DNA of 64,000 bases from Parasphingorhabdus cellanae (GTDB lineage Bacteria; Pseudomonadota; Alphaproteobacteria; Sphingomonadales; Sphingomonadaceae), in the NCBI RefSeq assembly GCF_017498565.1, contig NZ_CP071794.1, positions 2,904,001 to 2,968,000 of the forward strand, read 5' to 3'. Within the stretch, counting starts at the first letter, position 1, and each line of letters begins with the position of its first letter. This document shows, piece by piece, positions 32,212-40,583 of the stretch. The position numbers and the translations under genes are program-made. The notes beneath the pieces are model-generated. The model saw nothing but the letters and a program-made list of their open reading frames with translations, had not been told where the DNA came from and searched no databases.

Positions 32212-32982
32212 ATGAGGTGGAAATGGAATTGGCTTCTATCGGTTTCCACTTATTGTCACCACATGTCCATGCGCAGTCAACTTCGGCCATTGACGCGGAG
32301 CCTTCGTGACCGTTTAGTCAGTCATGACCTTTCGCAGCTTTCTCGTTCTGTGCGGAAGGAAGGCTTGACTTATCTCTCACCAGCAAAATTGCTCAGGATT
32401 GAGAAAGCGCTGCAATCTGTCAGTGATGTTGATGGAGATTTTGCAGAATTTGGTGTGGCTCTGGGTGGCTCTGCCATAATTATCGCAAGCCAGCGCGAGG
32501 CTCGCAGTTTTCACGGCTTGGATGTTTTTGGCATGATCCCAGAGCCGGCATCCGATAAAGACGACGCCAAATCAAAATCGCGATATGAAGCGATTAAATC
32601 AGGGGCATCGTGCGGTATCGATGGTCAACAATATTATGGTTACAGGGAAGATCTGCTCGCAGATGTTAAACACAACTTCTCTCGCCATGGGCTGACCGTC
32701 GGAGAAGACGGTATTTTCCTCTACAAAGGATTGTTCGAGCATAGCTGGCCTGCGGTAAAAGTGGATAAACTCGCTTTTGCTCATGTGGACTGTGACTGGT
32801 ATGAGCCCGTTGCATATTGCCTACAGGTCATCGCGGCGAAACTGAGCCCTGGTGGCGTGATCGTGATCGATGATTTTCATGACTATGGCGGCTGTAGAAT
32901 AGCCGTTGAAGAATTTCTCGCGCAAAACCCTGTCTACATGTTTGAAGACGGCGCGAACCCGGTCTTGCGGTTGAAAGTTTAA
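32212..32982 (+). CDS. TylF/MycF-type class I methyltransferase
   Basis: SAM-dependent O-methyltransferase of the TylF family (256 aa from ATG 32212; ATG 32263 is an equally likely start since neither has a clear ribosome-binding site). The SAM motif is DFAEFGVALGGSAIII, and the metal/substrate motifs HVDCDWYEPV and VIVIDDFHDYGG are typical. Family members methylate sugar or aromatic hydroxyls on natural products or surface glycans. It follows the P450 by 123 bases, which may hint at a shared tailoring pathway, but the pair is not overlapping. Confidence 0.85.
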   Translation: MRWKWNWLLSVSTYCHHMSMRSQLRPLTRSLRDRLVSHDLSQLSRSVRKEGLTYLSPAKLLRIEKALQSVSDVDGDFAEFGVALGGSAIIIASQREARSFHGLDVFGMIPEPASDKDDAKSKSRYEAIKSGASCGIDGQQYYGYREDLLADVKHNFSRHGLTVGEDGIFLYKGLFEHSWPAVKVDKLAFAHVDCDWYEPVAYCLQVIAAKLSPGGVIVIDDFHDYGGCRIAVEEFLAQNPVYMFEDGANPVLRLKV

Positions 32983-33038
32983 ACCGCCTATTGCGGTGTT
33001 CTGGCGTTACAGCGACAAACTTCCAACGAACCTTAGCT

Positions 33039-35756
33039 TTAGCCGCTATTCCGAAGCGCCGTCGCTATGGCATTGAGTGAAAGCTGTATGCCTTCACCGA
33101 TACGCGGATCGTCCTCACCAGCACGCAGGCGCTTCATCAACTCGATCTGCAAGTGGTTGAGCGGTTCGATATAAGGCAAGCGCAGCTCGATGCTATTAAA
33201 CAGCGACGGGTTTTTCGCGAGCAGATGGGGCTGGTCTGTTATTTCCAGCAAAATGTCACGGGTTTGTTCCCAGCTTGAGCGAATGCGATTGAAATAACCC
33301 TCACGCATAGCCTTGTCTTCGACCAACTCCGCATAGCGTGCGGCAATGCCCATGTCTGATTTGGCAAGAACCATTTCCATATTGGACAAGCTCGCCTGAA
33401 AAAACGGCCAGCTTTGCGCCATATCTTTGAGTTTACCGACATCGTCAAAAGCGGTCAGCGCCTGTCCGACACCATACCAGCCCGGCAACATCACACGCGC
33501 CTGTGCCCAACTGAATACCCAGGGAATGGCCCGTAAATCCTCAATCTTGTCACTTTTGGTGCGACTCGCCGGGCGCGATCCGATTTTCAGTTTGGCAATT
33601 TCAGTGAGCGGCGTCATCTGACGAAAGAAGGTCCGGAAACTGTCGTCACCATAGACCAGATCACGATATTCGGCGAAGGCCGTTTGAGAAATCTGATCCA
33701 TCGCATCGGCAAAATCGGCCTGAACTTTTTCATCCGATGGATCAGGTTCGAGCGAGCGCAGCAAGACCGCTGACGTCATCGCTTCGAGATTGGCTTCGGC
33801 CACGCCCATTGTGCCATATTTAGCGGCGATGACTTCGCCTTGCTCGGTGATACGGATGCGTCCGTCAACAGTGCCTTTCGGTTGCGCCTTGATCGCTCCA
33901 AAGGCCGAACCGCCGCCGCGGCCCACTGCACCGCCGCGACCATGGAAAAGTTGCATCTTTACGCCTGCGTTTTCGAACACGGGGGTCAGCGCCTGACTGG
34001 CTTTGAACAGGCTCCAGGTTGATGTGAGATAGCCACCATCTTTATTACTGTCGGAATAGCCGATCATCACTTCCTGTGCACCGCGGGCGCGTGTGAGAGC
34101 GTGCATCTCGGGCAGTGCGAAAAAATCGGTCATGACCTGCGGCGCGTTCTCCAGATCGGCAACGGTTTCAAACAGCGGTACAGCCATGATCGGGCAGGTT
34201 GGTGGGGCCTTGTTGTCCGCCGATGCGCGGTAAAGGCCGGCCTCCATCAGCAGAACATAGACTTCCAATATGTCGGACACCGTCTCGCCATTGCTGATAT
34301 TGTAGTTAACGATAACTTCCGGGCCATATTGATCATGAGCTTCGGTTGCCGCGCGCAGAATTGAGAGTTCCTTCGCCGTTTCTTCGCTATAAGTAATCCA
34401 GGGACTGACCAATGGGCGGTTGTTCGCCAGTTCCTGTCGCAGTATTTTTACGCGTGTGTCTTCGTCCAGAGCGAGATAATCGCCTTCAACACCGGCCTCT
34501 GCCAGCAATTCGGCGACGACGCGCTCATGAATGCGGCTATTCTGGCGCATGTCGAGCGTGGCCAGGTGAAAACCAAATAGTTCAACCGTGCGGATCAGGC
34601 GCCCCAAGGCCCCCGATGTCGCAAAAACGCCTTTGCCGCCGGAGCGCAGACCATGAGCGAGGGTGACAAGGTCTTCACGCAATTGCTGCGGATTGTCATA
34701 GGGCTCGGCTATGATCGATGAGGGTCGTCCAGGGACATGACCACAAAGTTTCAGATGGGTTGCGGACAGACGCGCATAGATACCGGACAATGCCCGGCGA
34801 TAGGGTTCATCCTTACGGCTTGGTGCATCGTCACCGCTGACTTCTGCCAAAGCGACCACTTCCTTGGGTACATCCGCCAATTCGGTCGAGATGCTAAGCT
34901 CTGCGCCCATCGCGTGGATGCGGGCCAGATAATAGCCGATAACGGTTTCAGCCGCCCGCGACAAAGCTTCCCGCATCGCATCAGCGTCAACAAATGGGTT
35001 GCCATCGCGGTCGCCGCCAATCCAGCTGCCGAGTTTTAGAAAATTGGGCAGACGCGCACCAAGCACTTTTTCCCATTTGCCATAAAGCTTTGGGAGGACG
35101 GGCAGGAACACATCACGCATATAGCTTTGCGAGATTTGCACTTCGTCGGTCACGAACAAACGCTCGCGCCGCAATGGCCGGGTCTGCCACAGCAGCGCGA
35201 TTTGCCGCATGATCGCTTCGTCCAGCACATCCCCTTCAGGCGTGTGGTCGGCCCCGGCATCTTTCATCAGCAGCAATTCTGCGATCCGCGCCTTGTGATC
35301 GATCATGCTTTTGCGCCGGACCTCGGTGGGATGAGCGGTCAGCACAGGCGCGATCAGGGCATTGTCGAGCAAAGCCAATATCGCTTTTTCATCGACCCCT
35401 TCGCTGGCCAGTTTTGTTATGGCCTCGGCAACGCTGGCGCCTTCTTCTGCCGCCACGCCTTGACGATCCTCAGCAAGATTAGCGAGCAGAGAAAAGAGCA
35501 TGAAGCCCCGGACAAAGGCGGTGGTTTCATCAAGCGACAGCGCATCCAGACCCGGATCAATCGCATCGGCATCGGCCAGTCCGCGGTGCCGGTCTACACT
35601 GGTCGAGCGGATATATTCGGTACGGCGATATAGCTCCTCGCCGCCATAGCTGCGGATCACATCACCCAGCAATTTGCCGAGATACTTAATATCGGGATTT
35701 TGGCGCACAACCAATGAGGGTGTTGCCGATGAATCATTGGGGAGGATATCAGTCAT
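33039..35756 (-). CDS. ppc: phosphoenolpyruvate carboxylase
   Basis: Anaplerotic enzyme forming oxaloacetate from PEP and bicarbonate in the cytoplasm, 905 aa, normal for bacterial PEPC. The catalytic histidine is His142 in VLTAHPTE. Other active-site blocks are WIGGDRDGNPFV, FHGRGGAVGRGGG and MIGYSDSNKDGGYLTS. The C-terminus is AIATALRNSG, replacing the usual QNTG, with the terminal Gly retained. I chose ATG 35756; a GTG five codons earlier is also open. It is a single gene, with 51 bases to the HNH nuclease gene upstream on the same strand. Confidence 0.97.
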   Translation of the reverse strand: MTDILPNDSSATPSLVVRQNPDIKYLGKLLGDVIRSYGGEELYRRTEYIRSTSVDRHRGLADADAIDPGLDALSLDETTAFVRGFMLFSLLANLAEDRQGVAAEEGASVAEAITKLASEGVDEKAILALLDNALIAPVLTAHPTEVRRKSMIDHKARIAELLLMKDAGADHTPEGDVLDEAIMRQIALLWQTRPLRRERLFVTDEVQISQSYMRDVFLPVLPKLYGKWEKVLGARLPNFLKLGSWIGGDRDGNPFVDADAMREALSRAAETVIGYYLARIHAMGAELSISTELADVPKEVVALAEVSGDDAPSRKDEPYRRALSGIYARLSATHLKLCGHVPGRPSSIIAEPYDNPQQLREDLVTLAHGLRSGGKGVFATSGALGRLIRTVELFGFHLATLDMRQNSRIHERVVAELLAEAGVEGDYLALDEDTRVKILRQELANNRPLVSPWITYSEETAKELSILRAATEAHDQYGPEVIVNYNISNGETVSDILEVYVLLMEAGLYRASADNKAPPTCPIMAVPLFETVADLENAPQVMTDFFALPEMHALTRARGAQEVMIGYSDSNKDGGYLTSTWSLFKASQALTPVFENAGVKMQLFHGRGGAVGRGGGSAFGAIKAQPKGTVDGRIRITEQGEVIAAKYGTMGVAEANLEAMTSAVLLRSLEPDPSDEKVQADFADAMDQISQTAFAEYRDLVYGDDSFRTFFRQMTPLTEIAKLKIGSRPASRTKSDKIEDLRAIPWVFSWAQARVMLPGWYGVGQALTAFDDVGKLKDMAQSWPFFQASLSNMEMVLAKSDMGIAARYAELVEDKAMREGYFNRIRSSWEQTRDILLEITDQPHLLAKNPSLFNSIELRLPYIEPLNHLQIELMKRLRAGEDDPRIGEGIQLSLNAIATALRNSG

Positions 35757-35807
35757 GCCTTGTTGCTGCACGGCTGTGACAACGTGGTCAAGAAAATCCT
35801 GCTGTCT

Positions 35808-36374
35808 CTATCCCTCGAGTTCGATGTCCCAGTAGAGCCAGTCATGCCATGTATCGTGAAGGAAATTTGGTGGGAACGCACGGCCATGTTCTTGTAGCTG
35901 CCAGTTGGTCGGTTTGATCGGCTTGTTTGACAGCTGCATATGCGCTTCTTTGGGTGTCCGGCCGCCTTTTTTCAGGTTGCAGGGCAGACAGGCGGTCGCG
36001 ACATTTTCCCATGTCGTCCTTCCCTTCTGGCGGCGAGGGATGACATGGTCGAAAGTCAGATTGTCTAGGCTACCGCAATATTGGCAACTAAACTTATCTC
36101 GCAAGAACAGGTTAAACCGGGTGAAGGCAGGATATTCAGAGGGCTTCACATAGTTTTTCAGCGCAATAACCGATGGAATTTTCATATCCAGATTAGGGCT
36201 ATGCACTTCGCGTTCATAGCTGGAAACAATGTTCACTCGATCCAGAAATACCGCCTTGATCGCGGTTTGCCAGGGCCACAGGCTCAATGGGTAATAGGAT
36301 AGCGGTGTATAGTCAGCGTTCAGCACCAGCGACGGGCAACTTTCGGGATGCCGCAACAGGTCGGGGTGATACAT
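35808..36374 (-). CDS. HNH endonuclease
   Basis: Protein of 188 aa with an N-terminal conserved block (SLVLNADYTPLSYYPL, AVFLDRVNIVSSYEREVHSP) and a C-terminal HNH domain with paired zinc cysteines: FSCQYCG, then DHVIPRRQKG (the first H), and ACLPCNLKKGG with the N/H region. This is the widespread housekeeping HNH family of alphaproteobacteria; its natural role is not established. The start ATG 36374 has AAGGAG about 11 bases upstream. It is transcribed toward ppc and divergent from gluQ. Confidence 0.9.
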   Translation of the reverse strand: MYHPDLLRHPESCPSLVLNADYTPLSYYPLSLWPWQTAIKAVFLDRVNIVSSYEREVHSPNLDMKIPSVIALKNYVKPSEYPAFTRFNLFLRDKFSCQYCGSLDNLTFDHVIPRRQKGRTTWENVATACLPCNLKKGGRTPKEAHMQLSNKPIKPTNWQLQEHGRAFPPNFLHDTWHDWLYWDIELEG

Positions 36375-36470
36375 AGTCTAACTACTCCTTAGTCTTTGAC
36401 TGACTGCTCTTTATCCGCAAGAACATGACATGGTCATTACAACTGACATGCAAAGAACATTATCTGCCCT

Positions 36471-37361
36471 ATGACGTCAAGGGGGGATGTTGGCCAATAT
36501 GTTGTGGTGCGCTTTGCACCAAGCCCCAACGGCTTGTTGCATTTGGGGCATGCCTATGCAGCCTGTGTGGTCCATGACTATGCGCGGGAGCGTGGTGGGA
36601 AGCTGATGCTCAGGATCGAAGATATTGATAGTGAGCGCAGCAAACCAGAATTTGTCGACGCGATATTGGCTGATTTGCGCTGGCTGGGATTGGATTGGGA
36701 TGGCAAGGTAATTTTCCAGTCCGATCGACTGGATAGCTATGCTGAAACGGCCACGAGATTGAAGAATGAGGGACTCCTTTATCCTTGTTTCTGCACGCGG
36801 TCGTCTATGCGTGCCGTGCAAGAGATGGAAGCTTTGGAGGAGGGACCGGATGGTCCGATTTATCCGGGAACATGCCGCAATCTCCATGCGGGCGAGGCTG
36901 CAGAAAGGATGGAAAACGAACCGCATAGTTGGCGGCTTGACGTGGCAAAGGCGATCAGCTTGGTTGGAGACTTGAGCTGGCATGACGAGCGACATGGAGA
37001 TCAGATTGCTGATCCAACGGCATTGGGAGACGTTGTGCTCATCCCGAAAGATACGCCGGTTAGCTATCATTTGGCAGTGACGTTGGACGATGCGCGGGAT
37101 GGGATCACCCATGTTGTGCGTGGAGAGGACTTGTTCGCCTCCACCCATATCCACCGATTGCTACAAGCGCTGCTGGACTTACCCGTTCCTTGCTATGTTC
37201 ATCACCCAGTTTTGCTGGATGAAACAGGGGTTAAGCTCTCGAAAAGCCGGGATTCTGCATCTTTAGCCGTATTGCGAGAAGCTGGTGAACGCGGTTACTT
37301 CGTAGCTGATAAATTACGAGAAAACATTTTCCCTGTTGGAATCATGTTATCGAAGGGCTAG
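36471..37361 (+). CDS. gluQ: glutamyl-Q tRNA(Asp) synthetase
   Basis: Truncated glutamyl-tRNA synthetase paralogue (296 aa) that attaches glutamate to queuosine at the wobble position of tRNA(Asp). The class-I signature is HLGH at residues 24-27 in RFAPSPNGLLHLGHA, and the second is KLSKS. Zinc-binding cysteines appear as YPCFC and YPGTC, as in GluQ. It lacks the anticodon-binding C-terminal domain of GluRS, as expected. Queuosine synthesis is supported independently by queF at 55.3 kb. It is followed at 9 bases by a HIG1-like gene. Confidence 0.95.
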   Translation: MTSRGDVGQYVVVRFAPSPNGLLHLGHAYAACVVHDYARERGGKLMLRIEDIDSERSKPEFVDAILADLRWLGLDWDGKVIFQSDRLDSYAETATRLKNEGLLYPCFCTRSSMRAVQEMEALEEGPDGPIYPGTCRNLHAGEAAERMENEPHSWRLDVAKAISLVGDLSWHDERHGDQIADPTALGDVVLIPKDTPVSYHLAVTLDDARDGITHVVRGEDLFASTHIHRLLQALLDLPVPCYVHHPVLLDETGVKLSKSRDSASLAVLREAGERGYFVADKLRENIFPVGIMLSKG

Positions 37362-37370
37362 TTAGAAAAT

Positions 37371-37601
37371 ATGAGCTATTTATTGATTTTATTAATCTTG
37401 TTGGCTGCGGGTGCCGTTGTCTTTGCCTTGGTTCGAGGACTTATCGCTTTTGTAAACATGGAACCGGAAGACGTTGATGCTGATGGCGTGACCGCATCGC
37501 ACAAAAAGCAGAATGAAATGATGTTCGCTCGTGTCAAATATCAAGCCATTGCGGTCATATTGGTTGCTTTGCTGTTGTTGCTGGCTGGCGGTCAAAGTTA
37601 A
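37371..37601 (+). CDS. twin-transmembrane protein, HIG1-like
   Basis: Small protein (76 aa) with two transmembrane helices (residues 3-28 and 56-73) and a short polar loop containing the conserved NEMMFARVKYQA of the HIG1/twin-TM family. Mitochondrial HIG1 proteins associate with cytochrome oxidase; the bacterial role is not established. It lies between gluQ and the cobalamin adenosyltransferase gene with gaps of 9 and 12 bases, so the three are probably co-transcribed. Confidence 0.85.
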   Translation: MSYLLILLILLAAGAVVFALVRGLIAFVNMEPEDVDADGVTASHKKQNEMMFARVKYQAIAVILVALLLLLAGGQS

Positions 37602-37613
37602 AACCACGCGGCG

Positions 37614-38192
37614 ATGGTTAAGCTCAACAAGATTTACACCAAGACGGGCGATGATGGGACCACTGGGCTGGTCGATGGGTCGCGCGTCGCAAAAAATGAT
37701 GCACGCATGGCGGCAATTGGTGATGTGGATGAGCTGAACAGCGCGTTGGGCGTTGCGATATGCGAGATTGCTGATGGAGCGTTGGTACAATCGCTCCGGA
37801 CTATACAGAATGATTTATTCGATCTTGGTGCGGATCTCGCGACACCGGCAGTTGAGGGCGACGATTTCGCTCCATCGGAAATGGTCCTTCGGGTAACGCC
37901 GCCACAGATAGAGCGGCTCGAAAGCGAGATTGATGCGGTCAATGACCATCTTGATCCTCTCACCAGCTTCATTCTGCCGGGCGGTAGCAAATCAGCCGCA
38001 GCCATTCATCTGGCACGCGCGATTGCCCGGCGGGCGGAACGAACCGCCGTAGGCGCTGCACAGGTGATGGCGATTAATCCGCATGCTTTGGCTTATATCA
38101 ATCGTCTGTCAGACTATCTTTTTGTCCTCGGCCGGATTCTTAACGATGGCGGTAAAGCCGACATCTTATGGGTTCCCGGAGCCTCCCGCTAG
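37614..38192 (+). CDS. cob(I)alamin adenosyltransferase (PduO type)
   Basis: ATP:cob(I)alamin adenosyltransferase of the PduO/MMAB family (192 aa), making adenosylcobalamin for enzymes such as methylmalonyl-CoA mutase or class II ribonucleotide reductase. The N-terminal ATP site KIYTKTGDDGTTGLVDG, the helix IGDVDELNSALG, and the later FILPGGSKSAAAIHLARAIARRAER are the family's conserved blocks. Length is normal. It closes the gluQ-HIG1 group. Confidence 0.95.
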   Translation: MVKLNKIYTKTGDDGTTGLVDGSRVAKNDARMAAIGDVDELNSALGVAICEIADGALVQSLRTIQNDLFDLGADLATPAVEGDDFAPSEMVLRVTPPQIERLESEIDAVNDHLDPLTSFILPGGSKSAAAIHLARAIARRAERTAVGAAQVMAINPHALAYINRLSDYLFVLGRILNDGGKADILWVPGASR

Positions 38193-38261
38193 CAAAGCTA
38201 CGCATCATCTAAACGCACTGTAAATCACAAATTTGCACCTCAGCGGCTCAAATATAAGCGG

Positions 38262-38289
38262 TTGACCCTAAGGTCGTTCGCTCTATGTT
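38262..38289 (+). promoter_or_regulatory. candidate sigma-70 promoter ahead of egtB
   Basis: TTGACC (38262-38267) and TATGTT (38284-38289) are 16 bases apart, in the 200-base gap between the adenosyltransferase and egtB. A plausible match by shape; unproven. Confidence 0.35.
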
Positions 38290-38392
38290 CTAAGGCAACG
38301 GACATATCGACGGAGTAGGACTAATCGCTCGCCAAGCCGACACCAAAACAATCTCGTCTACGACTTCATTAAATACCGCTAGAACGCAAGAT

Positions 38393-39544
38393 TTGGTGGA
38401 TAGGTTTGAAACCATTCGATCGCATAGTGTTTCATTGATTGCTGGACTAAGTGATGCCGATACCACCGCCCAGTCAATGGAGGATGCGTCTCCAGCTAAA
38501 TGGCATCTGGCGCATACAACTTGGTTTTTTGAAACCTTCCTGCTGCGCGACAATGTGCAGGACTATAAAGCCTTCAACGAAGCCTATGCCTATTTGTTCA
38601 ATAGCTATTATGAGGCAGAGGGCGCGCGACATGCGCGGCCGGAGCGTGGTCTGTTGACCCGACCGTCGTTGCAAGCGGTGTTAAACTTCAGAGCGCATGT
38701 CGATGACGCTATGGCCGAGGCAATGGACGGTTTTTCTGAGGCTTTACTGGATTTGGTCGAACTCGGCCTGCATCATGAGCAACAGCATCAGGAATTACTG
38801 CTAACCGATATATTGCATCTATTTTCGCGTAACCCGATTGGCCCGGCCTTGCTGGAGCCCAAACCGCGACCTGCTATTATCGATACGCCGCTGGGCTGGA
38901 TTGAAGGCGTGACTGGTGTGCAATCTATTGGCCATCATGGCAAAGATTTTGCTTTTGATTGTGAAGGGCCGCGGCATGAGGTGATGCTGCACCCCCATGC
39001 TATCGCTGATCGCCCGGTAACCAATGGTGAATGGCAAAGGTTTATTGCGGATGATGGTTATGCAGATCCGTGCCATTGGTTGTCCGACGGTTGGTCTTGG
39101 GTGCAGAAACAGAAAATCGATGCTCCGCTCCACTGGCGAGAGCGGGACGGGGTGACCGAGGAATTTACCCTACAAGGATGGCGCGAGGTCGTTTTATGTG
39201 CGCCTGTCCGCCACATCAGTCTTTTCGAGGCGGATGCCTATGCGAGTTGGGCGAACGCGCGATTGCCGACCGAAGCAGAATGGGAAGTCGCGGCGGAAAA
39301 CGGGTTGCCGGATATCGGCAATGTTTGGGAATGGACGGGCAGTGCCTATCGTCCCTATCCCGGATTTAGGGCTGCGGAAGGCGCGGTTGGCGAGTATAAC
39401 GGCAAGTTCATGTCCGGGCAGTTTGTTCTGAAAGGGGGAAGCGTTGCGACATCGCCGGGCCATATTCGAAATAGCTATCGCAACTTCTTCTATCCCCATC
39501 AACGTTGGCAGTTTTCGGGTCTGCGCCTTGCCAAAGATATCTAG
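38393..39544 (+). CDS. egtB: ergothioneine biosynthesis sulfoxide synthase EgtB
   Basis: Iron-dependent EgtB, joining gamma-glutamylcysteine or cysteine to hercynine as a sulfoxide. The N-terminal DinB-like domain has HLAHTTWFFETF (His41) and HHEQQHQE (127-134, iron ligands His128 and His132 by family pattern). The C-terminal FGE-sulfatase/C-type-lectin domain has DRPVTNGEW, the RLPTEAEWEVAAE block and the final SYRNFFYPHQRWQFSGLRLAKD. The start shown is TTG 38393. The frame is open upstream to 38294 with an SD-like GGAGTAGGA at 38312-38320 but no ATG or GTG, so the true start is uncertain. At 383 aa it is short for EgtB, so an N-terminal extension is likely. It pairs with egtD. Confidence 0.92.
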   Translation: MVDRFETIRSHSVSLIAGLSDADTTAQSMEDASPAKWHLAHTTWFFETFLLRDNVQDYKAFNEAYAYLFNSYYEAEGARHARPERGLLTRPSLQAVLNFRAHVDDAMAEAMDGFSEALLDLVELGLHHEQQHQELLLTDILHLFSRNPIGPALLEPKPRPAIIDTPLGWIEGVTGVQSIGHHGKDFAFDCEGPRHEVMLHPHAIADRPVTNGEWQRFIADDGYADPCHWLSDGWSWVQKQKIDAPLHWRERDGVTEEFTLQGWREVVLCAPVRHISLFEADAYASWANARLPTEAEWEVAAENGLPDIGNVWEWTGSAYRPYPGFRAAEGAVGEYNGKFMSGQFVLKGGSVATSPGHIRNSYRNFFYPHQRWQFSGLRLAKDI

Positions 39545-39598
39545 ACCGAAACCAAAGATATCTGATTTTCACCCTGACCGCCAAGGACGGTTTTCTAA

Positions 39599-40558
39599 AT
39601 GGATATGACAATTGGTCGGATTGATCCGGCATTTCGCGACGATATTCGGTGTTGCTTTGAAGAGGAAAATTACGCGATTCCGGCGCGTTGGCTCTATGAT
39701 CATGCAGGTTCGGAGCTATTTGAACAGATTACGGAACTACCCGAATATTATCCAACGCGCACTGAAACAGCGCTGCTTGCAGGTTATAGTGCAGAAGTGG
39801 CCGATAAGGGCGGCAAAGGGCGGGCGGTCGTCGAATTTGGTTCTGGTAGTTCAACTAAGACACCGCATCTTTTACGCGCTACCCAGCCAGCGGCCTATGT
39901 GCCAATAGATATATCGGGTGAGTTTCTCGCTGCCAGCGCAGCGCAATTGCAAATCCAATTTCCGCAACTGCCCATTTATCCACTTGAGGCAGACTTTATG
40001 CGGCGGATAAATTTGCCAGATGAAATTTCCGATATGCCAAAGCTTGGGTTTTTTCCGGGCTCGACCATCGGCAACATGGTCGCACGCACATCTGTTGATT
40101 TGCTGCGCTTCATGCGTGAAACTCTGGGTATCGGATCTCAGCTGCTAATTGGTTTTGATCGGATCAAAGATCCGGACGTCCTTGTTGCGGCCTATGATGA
40201 TAGCGCTGGAGTAACGGCGCAATTTTCGCTTAACTTGCTGCACCGGATAAATCGAGAAATGGATGGTGATATTGCTGTAGACCAATTCCGCCACATCGCG
40301 ATCTGGAATGATCGCTATGCAAGGATCGAGATTTATCTGGAGGCCCAGTCAGACCTCAATTTCTCAATTGATGCACGCCAATATAATATGGCTAAGGGGC
40401 AAAGAATCCATATTGAAAACAGCCACAAATACGGCTTGCGTGATGCGCGGTTGATGTTGCGGGCAGGCGGTTGGTCACCGGTGACGGAGTGGAGCGATGA
40501 AAAAAATTACTTCTCACTAATCCTTGCTGAGGCGCAACCTTACAAAAATGCGCCTTAA
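39599..40558 (+). CDS. egtD: L-histidine N-alpha-methyltransferase EgtD
   Basis: EgtD trimethylates L-histidine to hercynine, the first step of ergothioneine synthesis. 319 aa, standard. The signatures are ITELPEYYPTRTETALL, the SAM motif VVEFGSGSSTKT, PIDISGEFL, FFPGSTIGNM, and HIENSHKYGL near the C-terminus. ATG 39599 is used, with ATG 39605 two codons later as alternative. It follows egtB by 54 bases, so the two reactions of the pathway are encoded together; egtC and egtE are not visible. Confidence 0.95.
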   Translation: MDMTIGRIDPAFRDDIRCCFEEENYAIPARWLYDHAGSELFEQITELPEYYPTRTETALLAGYSAEVADKGGKGRAVVEFGSGSSTKTPHLLRATQPAAYVPIDISGEFLAASAAQLQIQFPQLPIYPLEADFMRRINLPDEISDMPKLGFFPGSTIGNMVARTSVDLLRFMRETLGIGSQLLIGFDRIKDPDVLVAAYDDSAGVTAQFSLNLLHRINREMDGDIAVDQFRHIAIWNDRYARIEIYLEAQSDLNFSIDARQYNMAKGQRIHIENSHKYGLRDARLMLRAGGWSPVTEWSDEKNYFSLILAEAQPYKNAP

Positions 40559-40583
40559 CTCTGCGTGACGGACTTAAATAATG

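Noticed and set aside
32983..33000. Terminator after the TylF-like methyltransferase
   Set aside because: ACCGC/GCGGT can pair but the stem is only five bases and no T-run follows.
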